Source: Adhaeribacter soli (GTDB lineage: Bacteria > Bacteroidota > Bacteroidia > Cytophagales > Hymenobacteraceae). From it: a stretch of 64,000 nt of DNA. Shown piece after piece: positions 1-9,342 of the stretch. Position 1 is the first letter of the stretch; every line of letters starts with the position of its first letter. The stretch lies in assembly GCF_008727925.1 (NCBI RefSeq), contig NZ_VTWT01000001.1, positions 372,001 through 436,000 on the forward strand. The letters run 5' to 3'. Under the pieces are notes generated by a model. It made no database searches and was not told the origin of the DNA. It was given only the letters and a program-made list of their open reading frames with translations. The position numbers were made by a program, and so were the translations under genes.

Positions 1-1
1 T

Positions 2-955
2 CCCGTAGAAGCCAAAGAAAATGGCCGCATAGCTGCTCCCGCCCGCATTCTGCTCGATACCCTTAAGAACCTGCCCGACCAGCCGGTTACTTTCACCATC
101 GATGAAGAAACCTACACCATAGAGATCAGCTCTTCGAACGGCCGCTACAAGCTTTCCGGCGAAAATGCTACCGATTTCCCGAAAGTGCCGGTGGTGCGCG
201 GCGGCAACGCCATCGAAATTCCTTCGAACGCCCTGGCCCGCGCTATTAACAAAACCATCTTTGCGGTGAGCACTGATGAGCTTCGTCCGGCCATGACGGG
301 TATTTTCGTACAACTGAACGAAGGCAACATTACGTTTGTAGCCACCGACGGTCACCGCTTGCTGCGCTACCGCCGCAACGATGTTTCTACCGGCGAGCAG
401 ACTTCCATCATTGTGCCGCGAAAAGCCTTTAACTTACTCAAAGCTACGCTGCCGGCCGAGCCAACCTCGGTAAAAGTGGAGTTCAACAATTCCAATGCGT
501 TCTTCAGCTTCGATAATATCCGGATGATCTGCCGCCTGATCGATGAGCGTTTCCCGGACTACGAAAACGTAATTCCGCAGCACAACCCGAACAAGTTATT
601 GATCGATCGTTATGACCTGCTGAGCTCCGTAAAACGTATTTCCATCTATTCAAACAAAACCACGCACCAGGTACGCCTGAAAATCACCGGTTCCGAACTG
701 GTAATTTCTGCCGAAGATCTGGACTTCTCGAACGAAGCAAGCGAGCGTTTAAGCTGTCAGTACGAAGGAGAAGACATGGAGATCGGTTTCAATGCCAAGT
801 TCCTCATCGAAATGCTGAACAACATTGATTCCGACGAAGTAAGCATGGAGCTTTCCACGCCAAACCGCGCCGGCCTCCTAATGCCAGCCGGTATGGATGA
901 CAACGAAAACATCCTGATGCTGGTAATGCCGGTAATGCTGAACAACTACGTATAA
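2..955 (+). CDS. dnaN: DNA polymerase III beta clamp (3' part)
   Basis: Sliding clamp that tethers the replicative polymerase to DNA. The reading frame is open from base 2, so the gene is cut by the window edge and about 317 C-terminal residues are visible. The ends of the second and third clamp folds are recognisable: the VATDGHRLLRYRR stretch, the RFPDYENVIP segment typical of beta clamps, and the C-terminal LMLVMPVMLNNYV, which contains the MPVM-type hydrophobic end found in this family. A methionine at base 185 is internal, not the start. A strong hairpin terminator follows directly, so the transcript probably ends here. Confidence 0.95.
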   Translation, partial: PVEAKENGRIAAPARILLDTLKNLPDQPVTFTIDEETYTIEISSSNGRYKLSGENATDFPKVPVVRGGNAIEIPSNALARAINKTIFAVSTDELRPAMTGIFVQLNEGNITFVATDGHRLLRYRRNDVSTGEQTSIIVPRKAFNLLKATLPAEPTSVKVEFNNSNAFFSFDNIRMICRLIDERFPDYENVIPQHNPNKLLIDRYDLLSSVKRISIYSNKTTHQVRLKITGSELVISAEDLDFSNEASERLSCQYEGEDMEIGFNAKFLIEMLNNIDSDEVSMELSTPNRAGLLMPAGMDDNENILMLVMPVMLNNYV

Positions 956-976
956 AAACGGTAGGTTTAGAATATA

Positions 977-1012
977 AAAAAGGCCTTTGGAGAAATCCAA
1001 AGGCCTTTTTTG
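977..1012 (+). terminator. Rho-independent terminator of dnaN
   Basis: A 12-bp stem (aaggcctttgg pairing with ccaaaggcctt) with a short loop is flanked by A and T runs. It lies 22 bases after the dnaN stop. The A-run on the other side could also let it act for the convergent minus-strand gene. Confidence 0.85.
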
Positions 1013-1037
1013 TTTGCGGTAATGTAGGATCGGAAAT

Positions 1038-1066
1038 GTAGAGACGCCCAAATTGGGCGTCTCTAC
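1038..1066. repeat. Short palindromic repeat, GTAGAGACG family
   Basis: Near-perfect palindrome with arms gtagagacgccca and tgggcgtctctac around a 3-base centre. The same outer arms (gtagagacg and cgtctctac) bound the larger repeat at 30869-30980, so this is a dispersed intergenic family. It lies between convergent genes. Confidence 0.75.
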
Positions 1067-1116
1067 GGTATTGGTACGGTATTGATACGGCATCGCGATT
1101 TCCCAATTCACGCATT

Positions 1117-1764
1117 TCAACGGTGCGTATCCGCATCCGTTTTATCATCTCCGGGCGTAGGCAGGTTCCAATGATAACGAAGCGCTAAAATGCGTAAAGT
1201 AAAACTTACCGTTAATGCAATGATCGCCACCCAGCCGCCGGTCCCCCAATTAAAATGATCTCCCAAAACTACTATAAGAGACCCCAAAAGCGCCGCCGAG
1301 GCATAAATCTCTTTTTCCAGAATAAAAGGGACCCTGGTAAGCAGGATATCGCGCATCACGCCGCCGCCTACGGCAGTGGTAATACCTAAAAGAATGGCTA
1401 CTTCGGCATTATAGCCATACGCCAGCGCCTTTTGGGCTCCCGTTACCGCAAACATCGATAAACCAACGGCATCGAAAAGCAATACCGGGCGTTTAAGCCG
1501 CTGTACTACAGAATAGAAACCTACCGTTAAACCGGCAGCGCTTATGGCCACAACCAGGTATTGCCAGTTCGTTAAACCTGCAGGGGGAATTACCCCAATA
1601 CAAAGATCACGAATGATCCCTCCACCGCAGGCCACCACAAAAGCAACGGCACAGATGCCGAACAGGTCCAGGTTGCGTCTTCTGGCGGCCGTGGCCCCGC
1701 TAATGGCAAAGGCAAAAGTACCGGACATTTCCAAAACGAAATACAGGGAATGTAGCTTTTCCAT
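1117..1764 (-). CDS. Trimeric intracellular cation channel family protein (UPF0126)
   Basis: A 215-residue integral membrane protein of the bacterial TRIC/UPF0126 (YicG-like) family. Members have seven membrane segments built as two three-helix repeats plus one, and conduct monovalent cations. The two family signatures are visible: ACGGGIIRDL near residue 45 and AVGGGVMRDILL near residue 130, one in each repeat. The length is normal. It starts with ATG and lies 19 bases downstream of the start of the M20 gene's stop codon in the same orientation, so they may be co-transcribed. The physiological role of the bacterial proteins is unclear. Confidence 0.85.
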   Translation of the reverse strand: MEKLHSLYFVLEMSGTFAFAISGATAARRRNLDLFGICAVAFVVACGGGIIRDLCIGVIPPAGLTNWQYLVVAISAAGLTVGFYSVVQRLKRPVLLFDAVGLSMFAVTGAQKALAYGYNAEVAILLGITTAVGGGVMRDILLTRVPFILEKEIYASAALLGSLIVVLGDHFNWGTGGWVAIIALTVSFTLRILALRYHWNLPTPGDDKTDADTHR

Positions 1765-1783
1765 TCAGATAACCAGAAACAAT

Positions 1784-3049
1784 TTAATCGAACCAGGCGG
1801 CAGCAGCGGTAAGCATGGCCTGCAAGCCGGTTTTTAAGGTCGGGTGTAATACCGGGGCGAATTTAGGGGAATGATTGCTGGGAATAGAATTTAGTTTGTT
1901 ATTCTTTATGGCTTCCCGGTATGTTTCGGGGTCCGTTCCGCCCACAAACCAGAATACGTAGGGCACCTGCCAGTTCCGGCCAAATATGCTGAAGTCTTCG
2001 CTGGCCGAAGCAGGTTTGGTTTCGTAGGCCCTGTCGCCGAACTGGGCCTGAAAGGCTGCTGCTACTTTCGCCGTGGCCGCAGCATCATTTTCGGTTATCG
2101 GGTAGCTGTCCAGCATGGTGAATTCCGGGTCGCGCGGCGCATTGGAGGCTGCGCATTCGGCGCAACAGATCCGTTTTACGGCTGAAAGGATATGGTCTTT
2201 CACCCCATCGTTAAACGTGCGGATATTTAATTTCAGGGTAGCGTCTTCGGGAATGATGTTCTCTTTGGTGCCGGCCTGCAATGCGCCGATAGTAAGTACA
2301 GCCGTTTCCGTCGGGGCTACTTCGCGGGAAATAATGGTTTGCAGCCGCATGGTGGTGGCAGCCGCCATAATTACGGGGTCGATGGAGGTTTGGGGCGAAG
2401 AACCGTGGGCACCCCGGCCAAAAATTTTAACTTTAATACTATTGCCGGCCGATAAAATAGGACCGCTCCGGTAGCCGACCCTCCCCGCTTCGCCCACCAT
2501 TACGTGCTGGCCCAGAATAATATCCGGCTTTGGAAAACGGTCCATCATGCCATCGTTTATCATGCTTTGCGCCCCGAGGGCAACTTCTTCGCCGGGCTGA
2601 AAAACGGCCATTAAGGTTCCTTTCCATAAGTCTTTGTGTTCGGAAAGTAACCTGGTTATACCCATCATCCAGGTTACGTGCAGGTCGTGCCCGCAAACGT
2701 GCGACACCCCGACTTCCACGCCTTCGGCATCCCGGGCCACTTTCGTACTGGCATAAGGCAGGCCGGTATCTTCTTTAACCGGAAGCGCATCCATGTCGGC
2801 CCGGAGCATGACCACCGGTCCTTCGCCATTCTTCATAAGGCCCACCACTCCGGTTACCCCCACACCGGTCGTGACTTCGAACTGGTATTTGGCTAAGTGA
2901 TCGGCCGCAATTTTAGATGTCCGGAATTCTTCCATCGACAGTTCCGGGTTTTGGTGAATGTCTTTATAGATCTCTTCCAGTTCGGGAAGCAACTGGTCTA
3001 TAAAACTATCCAGTTTATCGAGGAAGGCTTTGATCTGAGAATTTTCCAT
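1784..3049 (-). CDS. M20 family amidohydrolase / metallopeptidase
   Basis: A 421-residue zinc-dependent hydrolase of the M20D type (IAA-amino-acid hydrolase, hippurate hydrolase and N-acyl-amino-acid amidohydrolase relatives). Metal-binding motifs are visible: VCGHDLHVTWMMG near residue 120 and PGEEVALGAQ near 152. GRGAHGSSPQ near residue 213 marks the lid/dimerisation domain, and ASEDFS near residue 349 carries the late family motif. No signal peptide is evident, so it is probably cytoplasmic. The substrate cannot be read from sequence; cleavage of an N-acyl amino acid is likely. It follows the MFS transporter at 40 bases, suggesting uptake and hydrolysis of one compound. Confidence 0.85.
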   Translation of the reverse strand: MENSQIKAFLDKLDSFIDQLLPELEEIYKDIHQNPELSMEEFRTSKIAADHLAKYQFEVTTGVGVTGVVGLMKNGEGPVVMLRADMDALPVKEDTGLPYASTKVARDAEGVEVGVSHVCGHDLHVTWMMGITRLLSEHKDLWKGTLMAVFQPGEEVALGAQSMINDGMMDRFPKPDIILGQHVMVGEAGRVGYRSGPILSAGNSIKVKIFGRGAHGSSPQTSIDPVIMAAATTMRLQTIISREVAPTETAVLTIGALQAGTKENIIPEDATLKLNIRTFNDGVKDHILSAVKRICCAECAASNAPRDPEFTMLDSYPITENDAAATAKVAAAFQAQFGDRAYETKPASASEDFSIFGRNWQVPYVFWFVGGTDPETYREAIKNNKLNSIPSNHSPKFAPVLHPTLKTGLQAMLTAAAAWFD

Positions 3050-3088
3050 AGCAAGGGCGTTATTTCAAATTAAAAATGATACTTCTGA

Positions 3089-4555
3089 TTAAGCAGCCGC
3101 ATTCTCTGGCCTGCCTTTCGGGATTGTTTTTAGAATGGCAACGATAGCGGCAACAATCATTAATACGTTAAACAGCAGCGCAATACCGGCCGCATAGCGC
3201 ACATTTATATTATCGGTCCGGCCCAGAAAGATATCTGCCAGTGGCGGTATACCCTCCATTTTACCAAGCCCGTAGAAGATGGCAGCCGAAATGGCAACGC
3301 CAAATGCAGCCCCCAGGGACGAAGCCATTTTATAAATGCCCGATGCCGAACCGGCCTTATTTTCCGGAACGTTGCTAAGCGCGGCATCGGTAGAGGGCGT
3401 GGCATAAAAACCCAGCCCGATCCCAAACAAGGTAAACCCGATAAAGGAAACGATGATGTATTGCTTAGCAAGAAGGAAGGTCAGGCTGGTGAGGAGAATG
3501 CCCAGGCCGGTAATAAAACAGCCCAGCAGCATGGGCTTTCGGGGCCCCATTTTCTGAAGTAATTTTTCACCTACCCGAATGGTACTGAGTACCGCTACTA
3601 AATAACCGACCGTAATTAACCCTGATTGCAGGGAAGACAAGCCGGCTTCGGTTTGAACGAGCGCCAAAGATACCAGCAGCGTTCCGGCAGCTCCGTTGAG
3701 CAGGAAGTTAGATAGGGTAGCCCCCGAAAATGTCTGGTTACTGAAGAGCGACAGATCTACAAAACCGTTCGCACTCTTTTTTTCTATCCGGAGAAAGATA
3801 AACGTGAAAATGATAAAAAAAGCAATACCCGTAAGAACCGCGGGACTTAACCAGCCTAGAGTGGCACCTTGCCCAATTACAATATTAATGGCCAGCATGG
3901 CCACAATAAACGCGAAAAGTCCTGCCCAGTCGAAAGCTTTTTTGTCTGTTACCGTTAGTTTACTTTCCGGCGTTCCTTTTATTAACAGAAAGCTAACTAT
4001 AGCCACAATTATAGACAGCACAAAGATCCAGCGCCAGCCCAACGTGGAAGCTACCAGGCCGCCAAATAAGGGGCTGAAGCCGGAGCCACCCCACGAACCG
4101 ATCGACCAGAAGCTGATCGCCCGCTGCCGCGCTTTACCATCGTAATAAGCTTTCATCAGGGCCAGGGTTGCCGGCATAATACATGCTGCCGAAAGCCCTT
4201 GCAGGATGCGCCCGGCTAACAGAAATCCAGCAGTGCCCGAAGGCGAAATGACAATAAGAAAAGAACCGATGATATTGAGCAGCAAACCAATATAAGTCAT
4301 TTTAACCCGGCCGATCCTATCCGCTAAGCCCCCGGCTACCACAATAAAAATCCCGGAAAACAGCGCGGTAATGCTCACCGCCAGGCTGTTCAGATCGGGG
4401 CTGATCTGCAAGTCTTCCTGCATTGCCGGAGCAATGTTCAGGGTAGTTTGTGCAAAAAGCCAGAAAGTAATAACGGCTAAGACAATTCCTAAAATAAGTT
4501 TGTCCGTCCCCTGGTAGGGTGTAGCTTTGGCTTGGGTTTGAACGGCAGATGACAT
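3089..4555 (-). CDS. MFS transporter, DHA2 (EmrB/QacA-like) type
   Basis: A 488-residue multi-pass permease of the major facilitator superfamily. It has the ADRIGRVKMTYIGLLLN loop motif A between membrane helices 2 and 3 and GRILQGLSAACIMPATLAL in helix 4. The number of hydrophobic segments fits the 14-helix drug:H+ antiporter-2 group. The in-frame ATG at 4555 (MSSAVQTQ...) is preferred over the upstream codon at 4615, because it leaves a short soluble N-terminus before helix 1. Upstream is a long repeat-filled gap that probably holds the promoter. Export of a toxic compound or uptake of the M20 enzyme's substrate are both possible. Confidence 0.85.
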   Translation of the reverse strand: MSSAVQTQAKATPYQGTDKLILGIVLAVITFWLFAQTTLNIAPAMQEDLQISPDLNSLAVSITALFSGIFIVVAGGLADRIGRVKMTYIGLLLNIIGSFLIVISPSGTAGFLLAGRILQGLSAACIMPATLALMKAYYDGKARQRAISFWSIGSWGGSGFSPLFGGLVASTLGWRWIFVLSIIVAIVSFLLIKGTPESKLTVTDKKAFDWAGLFAFIVAMLAINIVIGQGATLGWLSPAVLTGIAFFIIFTFIFLRIEKKSANGFVDLSLFSNQTFSGATLSNFLLNGAAGTLLVSLALVQTEAGLSSLQSGLITVGYLVAVLSTIRVGEKLLQKMGPRKPMLLGCFITGLGILLTSLTFLLAKQYIIVSFIGFTLFGIGLGFYATPSTDAALSNVPENKAGSASGIYKMASSLGAAFGVAISAAIFYGLGKMEGIPPLADIFLGRTDNINVRYAAGIALLFNVLMIVAAIVAILKTIPKGRPENAAA

Positions 4556-4860
4556 TTTCACAGCATTATATGTTATTTGAACGTAAATGGCTTCAAATGA
4601 ATAATGAAAAAGCAAAATAAATTACCTGTTTTATGCTGCCTTCCCCACTTACTGCCCAATTTTTCCCCTTCAGAAATTCCGCCTAAGCCTTTTATAAAGG
4701 GAAAGCCCTAGGTTCATCAATCAGATACCTAAAACCAGTTCGGTTATATTTAGACCAATTTGCCAATATGCTATCTTTCAGGCTGCCCTCTATCTTCCTT
4801 GTGCACGAAGAAACCCGGCCATTGGAGGCGTGACTCTAAGAAGCGGGATATTAAGTAAAA

Positions 4861-4920
4861 AGACATTGGTATCTGGATATTAGTATCTAGACTAAAAATA
4901 TGCAAGAATCTATAATTCAT
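4861..4920 (+). repeat. Dispersed repeat family II, copy 1
   Basis: Contains ggtatctggatattagtatc followed by tagactaaaaa and tctataattca. The same sequence recurs inverted at about 32540-32597 and, interrupted, at 34268-34440. It sits about 30 bases before repeat family I in this 720-base gap, which contains no gene. Confidence 0.65.
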
Positions 4921-4951
4921 AGGCTTACAAAATTGTTTTTTCTTTTCAGTA

Positions 4952-5306
4952 CTCGACCAAATTAATTATTAGAATTTGCTTGACGGGGTGCTTGACGGGA
5001 TTTGTAATCACTACTGTACGAAAAGCCACCAATTTATCTGATTGTCAATAGGTTAGCTTATATTGTAAAATTATATATTACACAGAATTAGCCCTTTATG
5101 AACATAAAAAATTTGTATATTATTAATTAAAACAGTCCTAGGAGGCTCTAAACCAACATTCAAAGATTCAAATCATTAATAGCAACATGTTGATTACCAG
5201 TGCATTTGATAGCTTTTCGTACAGTAGTGATTTGTAATCCCGTCTTAACCGAGCCGTGGGATTTGTAATCCCACTTTCTGAAAGTTATGTTGGTAATGCA
5301 CTAGCT
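4952..5306. repeat. Dispersed inverted-repeat element family I, copy C (interrupted)
   Basis: Begins with the family end ctcgaccaaattaattatta and ends with a decayed version of the other end (gttggtaatgcac). Its core contains cgggatttgtaatccc-type hairpins, also seen in copies A (about 10700) and B (about 34299). It is split by a 219-bp insertion at 5010-5228. Confidence 0.65.
5010..5228. mobile_element. 219-bp MITE-like insertion with 17-bp perfect inverted ends
   Basis: The outer ends are ACTACTGTACGAAAAGC and its exact reverse complement. The flanks read gatttgtaatc on both sides, which looks like an 11-bp target duplication inside the hairpin of family I. The target is itself palindromic, so the duplication length is ambiguous. 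The interior is AT-rich and non-coding, with no transposase. Most likely a non-autonomous element. Confidence 0.7.
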
Positions 5307-5337
5307 ATGCGGTTAATTTAGTCCTGCTACTTAAATG

Positions 5338-6087
5338 CTACTGTGCTAAATAACCGCCGTCTATCGGGTAATAAGAACCGGTTACAAAAGAGGCTTTCGG
5401 CGAAGCCAGCCAAAGCAGCAGTTCCGCTATTTCTTCTGCTTCGCCTAAACGCCCGATGGGGTGCAGTTTAACCAGCTCTTTTATCGCGGCTTCATCTACC
5501 GATTTGGTAACCAGCGGCGTATTTATATAACCGGGCCCGATGGCATTGATGCGGATCTTTTTATCGGCATATTCCAGGGCAGATGCTCTGGTAAGCCCCA
5601 CTACGCCGTGCTTTGCCGACGTATAAGCCGGTGAAAGCCTGGCACCGGCCATGCCCAGAATGGAAGATACGTTTACAATGCTGCCGCCCCGCTCCAGCAT
5701 GGCAGGGATCTGATACCGCATGCCATAGAACACCCCCGATAAATTAATGTCAATTACTTTTTGCCAGGCATCTATTGGGTATTCGCCGGTTAAGCTTAAG
5801 GCGCCGCCAATACCGGCATTGTTTATAGCAATATCCAGTACGCCGTACTGCTTCATGGTTTGGCTTACCAACGCTTCATTATCTTCCGGTCGGTAGGAGT
5901 CGGCTTTTATAAAGAATGCTTCTCCGCCATCTTTTTTAATTTCTTCTACGGCACTGTTGCCATGGGCTTCATTTACATCGGAAATCACCACGCGGGCACC
6001 TTCTTGGGCAAATAATTTTGCTGCTGCTTTTCCAATGCCGGAACCGGCACCCGTAATAATGGCTACTTTGTTTTCTAACTGTTTCAT
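5338..6087 (-). CDS. SDR family NAD(P)-dependent oxidoreductase
   Basis: A 249-residue classical short-chain dehydrogenase, standard length for the family. It has the cofactor-binding TGAGSGIG near residue 14, NNAGIGG near residue 89, and the catalytic Ser (SSILG) with YTSAKHG near residue 155. The C-terminal PIDGGYLAQ is typical of the glucose-1-dehydrogenase/3-oxoacyl-ACP-reductase-like group. The acidic residue in VVISDVN suggests an NAD preference. The substrate is unknown. It resembles the other SDR at 9343-10104, so the two may be paralogues acting in the same stress or sugar metabolism. Confidence 0.85.
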   Translation of the reverse strand: MKQLENKVAIITGAGSGIGKAAAKLFAQEGARVVISDVNEAHGNSAVEEIKKDGGEAFFIKADSYRPEDNEALVSQTMKQYGVLDIAINNAGIGGALSLTGEYPIDAWQKVIDINLSGVFYGMRYQIPAMLERGGSIVNVSSILGMAGARLSPAYTSAKHGVVGLTRASALEYADKKIRINAIGPGYINTPLVTKSVDEAAIKELVKLHPIGRLGEAEEIAELLLWLASPKASFVTGSYYPIDGGYLAQ

Positions 6088-6142
6088 GCCTTTAGATTTA
6101 AATTGAGGGAATATTTTTTTAAGATTTCCAATATGAATTCGT

Positions 6143-6589
6143 TCAGGCCCGTTTCCAGGTTAAATAAGAGTTAACAGTTTTACCGCCGGAAACAATGGGC
6201 GTCGCCGTGCATAAATGCAGGAGGTCGTCTTCAATTTTCACTAACCGGGGCTGGGTTTGCCCGGTCCAGTTTGGGAATAAGGAAACGAACATAGAAAGGC
6301 TAAGGCGCTGCTTTTCTTCATCAACATGGAAGGGGCCGGAGTAGGCAATGTAAGTAGAGGCTTCCGCTTTATATTCTTCGACCGTACCATTGAACCAGTC
6401 GCCGGAAGCGAAATTTTTACTAGCGGGATGCATATGTTGCGCCTACATATAGCCATCCTGGGTGTACATGATAATGCCTTTCGGTTTTTCACTCATGGGG
6501 TAGAACGGGGCAGAGCCGTCAACGGGCTTTTCGAGGTAGGAGACTAGTTTCCAGACACCGATCAATTGCTCTCTTAAGGTTTTGGCCAT
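6143..6589 (-). pseudogene. Lipocalin-like domain protein interrupted by an in-frame TAG
   Basis: Read from the ATG at 6589, the frame encodes MAKTLREQLIGVWKLVSYLE, the usual start of small lipocalin-like proteins, and continues to GIIMYTQDGYM. Codon 49 (6443-6445) is TAG. The same frame then resumes as AQHMHPASKNF and runs to a normal end at 6143, 148 codons in all. In relatives the position after DGYM is usually serine, so one substitution (TCG to TAG) would explain it. No frameshift is present. Otherwise the gene looks intact, so the loss is recent, or the codon is read through or is a sequencing error. Confidence 0.8.
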
Positions 6590-6627
6590 ACGTAGTATTT
6601 ATTAATTTCCTGTATGCTTTAAAAGAT

Positions 6628-8403
6628 TTACGTGTGCTTGTCTTCCCCTTTCTTCTCCACCAGCCAGGCTTCCGCATCCTCCACCGCATTATGCGTGGAA
6701 AGGCCGAGAACCGGCTCCGCCTTAAAAGCCCTTATCGGTCCGTTAAGGTGCAGCTTGCCGGAATGCTCCACTTCTTCGTTTACTTGTTCGCTGATGCCCG
6801 TCAGGTACAATCTGCCGTTCGCGGCCTCTAACTGGGAGGCATATTCGGACAGAACTGAAACCAGAGTGGCTCCCAGATGTTTCCGGCCCCGAAGGCGTAG
6901 AATTACTACGGGGTTTTGAACGCCTGCGGGTTTGGGAAGCACATGCCCCAGGGTTCTCGCGCCCGCAAAAAACAAATCGCCATATATATTAAGCACCGTT
7001 ACCTGATTCTCTTTCAGCTCTTTGGGCGCCTGGTGTTCTTCTATCGCACCGTCTTTTCGCCTTCTGAGCTGTACTAAAGTAATTTCAGTAGAAGATTGGG
7101 TTACGTAGAGGAACGCAGAAAGGAGTACGCCGATTCCCACTGCCGAAGGGATGGGCAGGATGAGGGTAGCTCCAAAGGTAACGATCATGGCCAGGTAAGA
7201 TGGCCAGGATTTCCAACCCGAATTCCAGGTAGACTCGATATCGGAAAGCTTGATGCTCCGGCTACCGGCCAGAATGAGCATGGCCCCCAGGGAAGGCATG
7301 GCTGTATAGGCAACTATTCCGGAAAAAACGACTACTACCAGGGTCATGGCAATGCCTGATAAGATGGAAGCCCACCGGGTTTGTGCCTTGGCCAGTACAT
7401 TTATGGCAGTAGTGCCCAACGAACCGCCTACCGGTAGGCCGTGAATAAAACCGCTGGCAATGTTGGCGGCGCCCTGGGCCACAAAATCGCGGGAGGGACT
7501 TTTGCGGGGACCACTCTTGTTAGGTACGTTCTGGCTTACGCCGGCGCCCTGGATCAGAATAACGAGGGCCACCGCTAAGGCTCCGGTAATTATATCGATA
7601 CTGATGTCGGAAATAGGGGGCAACACCGGCTCTGGAAAACCGCCGCCAATATCGCCGATATCCTGCACCACCTTTACATCTCCCAGACCCAGAAAATAAA
7701 CCAGCAGCGAGGGGACAGCGATGGCAATTAAAGCGAAAAATTTTTTAACCGGGGTTTTCTGCAAAAGGATGGCAAGCAGCATAGTTAAGGCTGCCATTCC
7801 TAAAGTCGGTAAATGTACCTGATTGATGTTCCAGAGCAAATTGAAGATTCGGAAAATGCTGTTCGCCCCTTTTGGTTCATACCCGGTGACTGTAGGCAGC
7901 TGGCTCATGATCAGCAAGACCGATATACCCGTGAGAAAGCCGGTCATCACCGAAAAGGAAACAAAGCGGATAAGCCGGCCCTGACCTAAGAGGCCAAGCA
8001 CCGCCTGAAAAACCCCGATGAGCACGACCAGCAGCACGAACATCTTCCCCCGTTCTTCCTCCGGAAAAGCGCCGGTCGTCTGGCCTGCCATGATCGCTGA
8101 GGCGCTCGTGGCGGTTATCATCATGAGTTGCGTACTGGAAAAAAGCCCCCCAACAATCGGTCCCGCAATGCAGGCGTAAAGGCCGTATAAGGGATTTATG
8201 CCTGCCAGCAAGCCGTTGGCCATGCCATCGGGCAGACTGCTAACGGTGGTGGTAAGGCCGGCAATGCTATCCTGTTGCAGTTTGTTGCGTGGCGGTACTT
8301 TCCTGGATACATTTTGTACCGCATCCCGCAAAACAGATAACCCGGGCAGGTTAAACTCATCGTCCGGGGCCGATTTCTTGTCGACAGTAGTCCCTTCTTC
8401 CAT
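6628..8403 (-). CDS. SulP (SLC26) family anion permease with STAS domain
   Basis: A 591-residue inner-membrane anion transporter. The N-terminal membrane domain carries the SulP signature region (SLPDGMANGLLAGINPLYGLYACIAGPIVGG, residues about 56-86), followed by roughly a dozen hydrophobic segments to about residue 440. A soluble STAS domain occupies about 470-575 (VTVLNIYGDLFFAGARTL onwards) and normally regulates transport. Substrates of the family include sulfate, bicarbonate and dicarboxylates; the sequence does not decide which. No carbonic anhydrase or sulfate-assimilation gene lies nearby. ATG start. Confidence 0.9.
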   Translation of the reverse strand: MEEGTTVDKKSAPDDEFNLPGLSVLRDAVQNVSRKVPPRNKLQQDSIAGLTTTVSSLPDGMANGLLAGINPLYGLYACIAGPIVGGLFSSTQLMMITATSASAIMAGQTTGAFPEEERGKMFVLLVVLIGVFQAVLGLLGQGRLIRFVSFSVMTGFLTGISVLLIMSQLPTVTGYEPKGANSIFRIFNLLWNINQVHLPTLGMAALTMLLAILLQKTPVKKFFALIAIAVPSLLVYFLGLGDVKVVQDIGDIGGGFPEPVLPPISDISIDIITGALAVALVILIQGAGVSQNVPNKSGPRKSPSRDFVAQGAANIASGFIHGLPVGGSLGTTAINVLAKAQTRWASILSGIAMTLVVVVFSGIVAYTAMPSLGAMLILAGSRSIKLSDIESTWNSGWKSWPSYLAMIVTFGATLILPIPSAVGIGVLLSAFLYVTQSSTEITLVQLRRRKDGAIEEHQAPKELKENQVTVLNIYGDLFFAGARTLGHVLPKPAGVQNPVVILRLRGRKHLGATLVSVLSEYASQLEAANGRLYLTGISEQVNEEVEHSGKLHLNGPIRAFKAEPVLGLSTHNAVEDAEAWLVEKKGEDKHT

Positions 8404-8626
8404 TACACAACCTGGTTTTTAGCCCCGTACTGTTTTTGGACGCCGGCCTTATTTAACTGACCATTTATTCCTCAAAATGTTTCGCTGAAGGCTATAAGCT
8501 TACGAGCCAGATCATTTTTCTGAACGTTCTGAGTACGTTGGATTACATTGCCGGAATACCTTCCTGGCCGGGGCTAATTTACAGACTGTGCCTTAGGAGT
8601 TTTTTCGATTTTCTATTTCCGGCAGC

Positions 8627-9184
8627 TTATTTCTTTACATGCGTTTTTACCCATTTTTCAAAGGCCTCCATAAAGCTTCTCAGAAATTCTTTGGTAGAAT
8701 CGTTGGTGAGGTTGCCATTTTCGTCGAATAATTCCCCGGCATTCCCGATGTAGGCTTCGGGTTGGGCCATGGTTGGTACATTCACAAAAGTCAGCGATTG
8801 GCGGAGGTGGTGATTGGCGCCGAATCCGCTGATGTCGCCAATGGAAACGCTTACCACTGCGCCGGGTTTTCCGTCCCAGGCGTTTTGGCCGTAAGGGCGC
8901 GACCCTACATCGATGGCATTTTTTAATACGCCCGGTACCGAACGGTTGTATTCCGGGGTCAGGAAAAGCAGGCCATCCGCCGCATGGATTTTTTCCCGCA
9001 AGGCTGTCCATTCCTTCGGTGGGGTGTCTTCCAGGTCTTCGTTGAACATGGGCAGATCCCCGATATTTACCAGTTCCAGCGATAACGATTCGGGGGCCAA
9101 GGCCATTAAGGCTTTGGCAGTTTTCAGGTTATAAGACCCTTTGCGAAGGCTTCCTACAAAAACGGCAATTTTATATTTTTCCAT
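8627..9184 (-). CDS. NADPH-dependent FMN reductase
   Basis: A 185-residue flavodoxin-like flavoprotein. It has the FMN phosphate loop GSLRKGSYN near residue 11 and the family motif LTPEYNRSVPGVLKNAIDVGSR at about 75-95. Members reduce FMN, quinones, azo dyes or chromate with NAD(P)H and usually work as dimers or tetramers in the cytoplasm. The length is typical. It lies between SulP and an SDR on the same strand with gaps of 150-220 bases, so a shared redox-stress function is possible but not shown. Confidence 0.88.
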   Translation of the reverse strand: MEKYKIAVFVGSLRKGSYNLKTAKALMALAPESLSLELVNIGDLPMFNEDLEDTPPKEWTALREKIHAADGLLFLTPEYNRSVPGVLKNAIDVGSRPYGQNAWDGKPGAVVSVSIGDISGFGANHHLRQSLTFVNVPTMAQPEAYIGNAGELFDENGNLTNDSTKEFLRSFMEAFEKWVKTHVKK

Positions 9185-9342
9185 TGGTATATGTTTCGTT
9201 TACATTTTGAATGTTGAGCGGTATACTTTCAGCCTGACTTTTCCGGACCTATTTCCTACTGTTTACAGTACGATAACTTCTGTGCTGCAGGTTTAGAAAA
9301 CGGTTTGTTCAGGGAAAAAGACAGGTACGTTTTCAATAGCTT

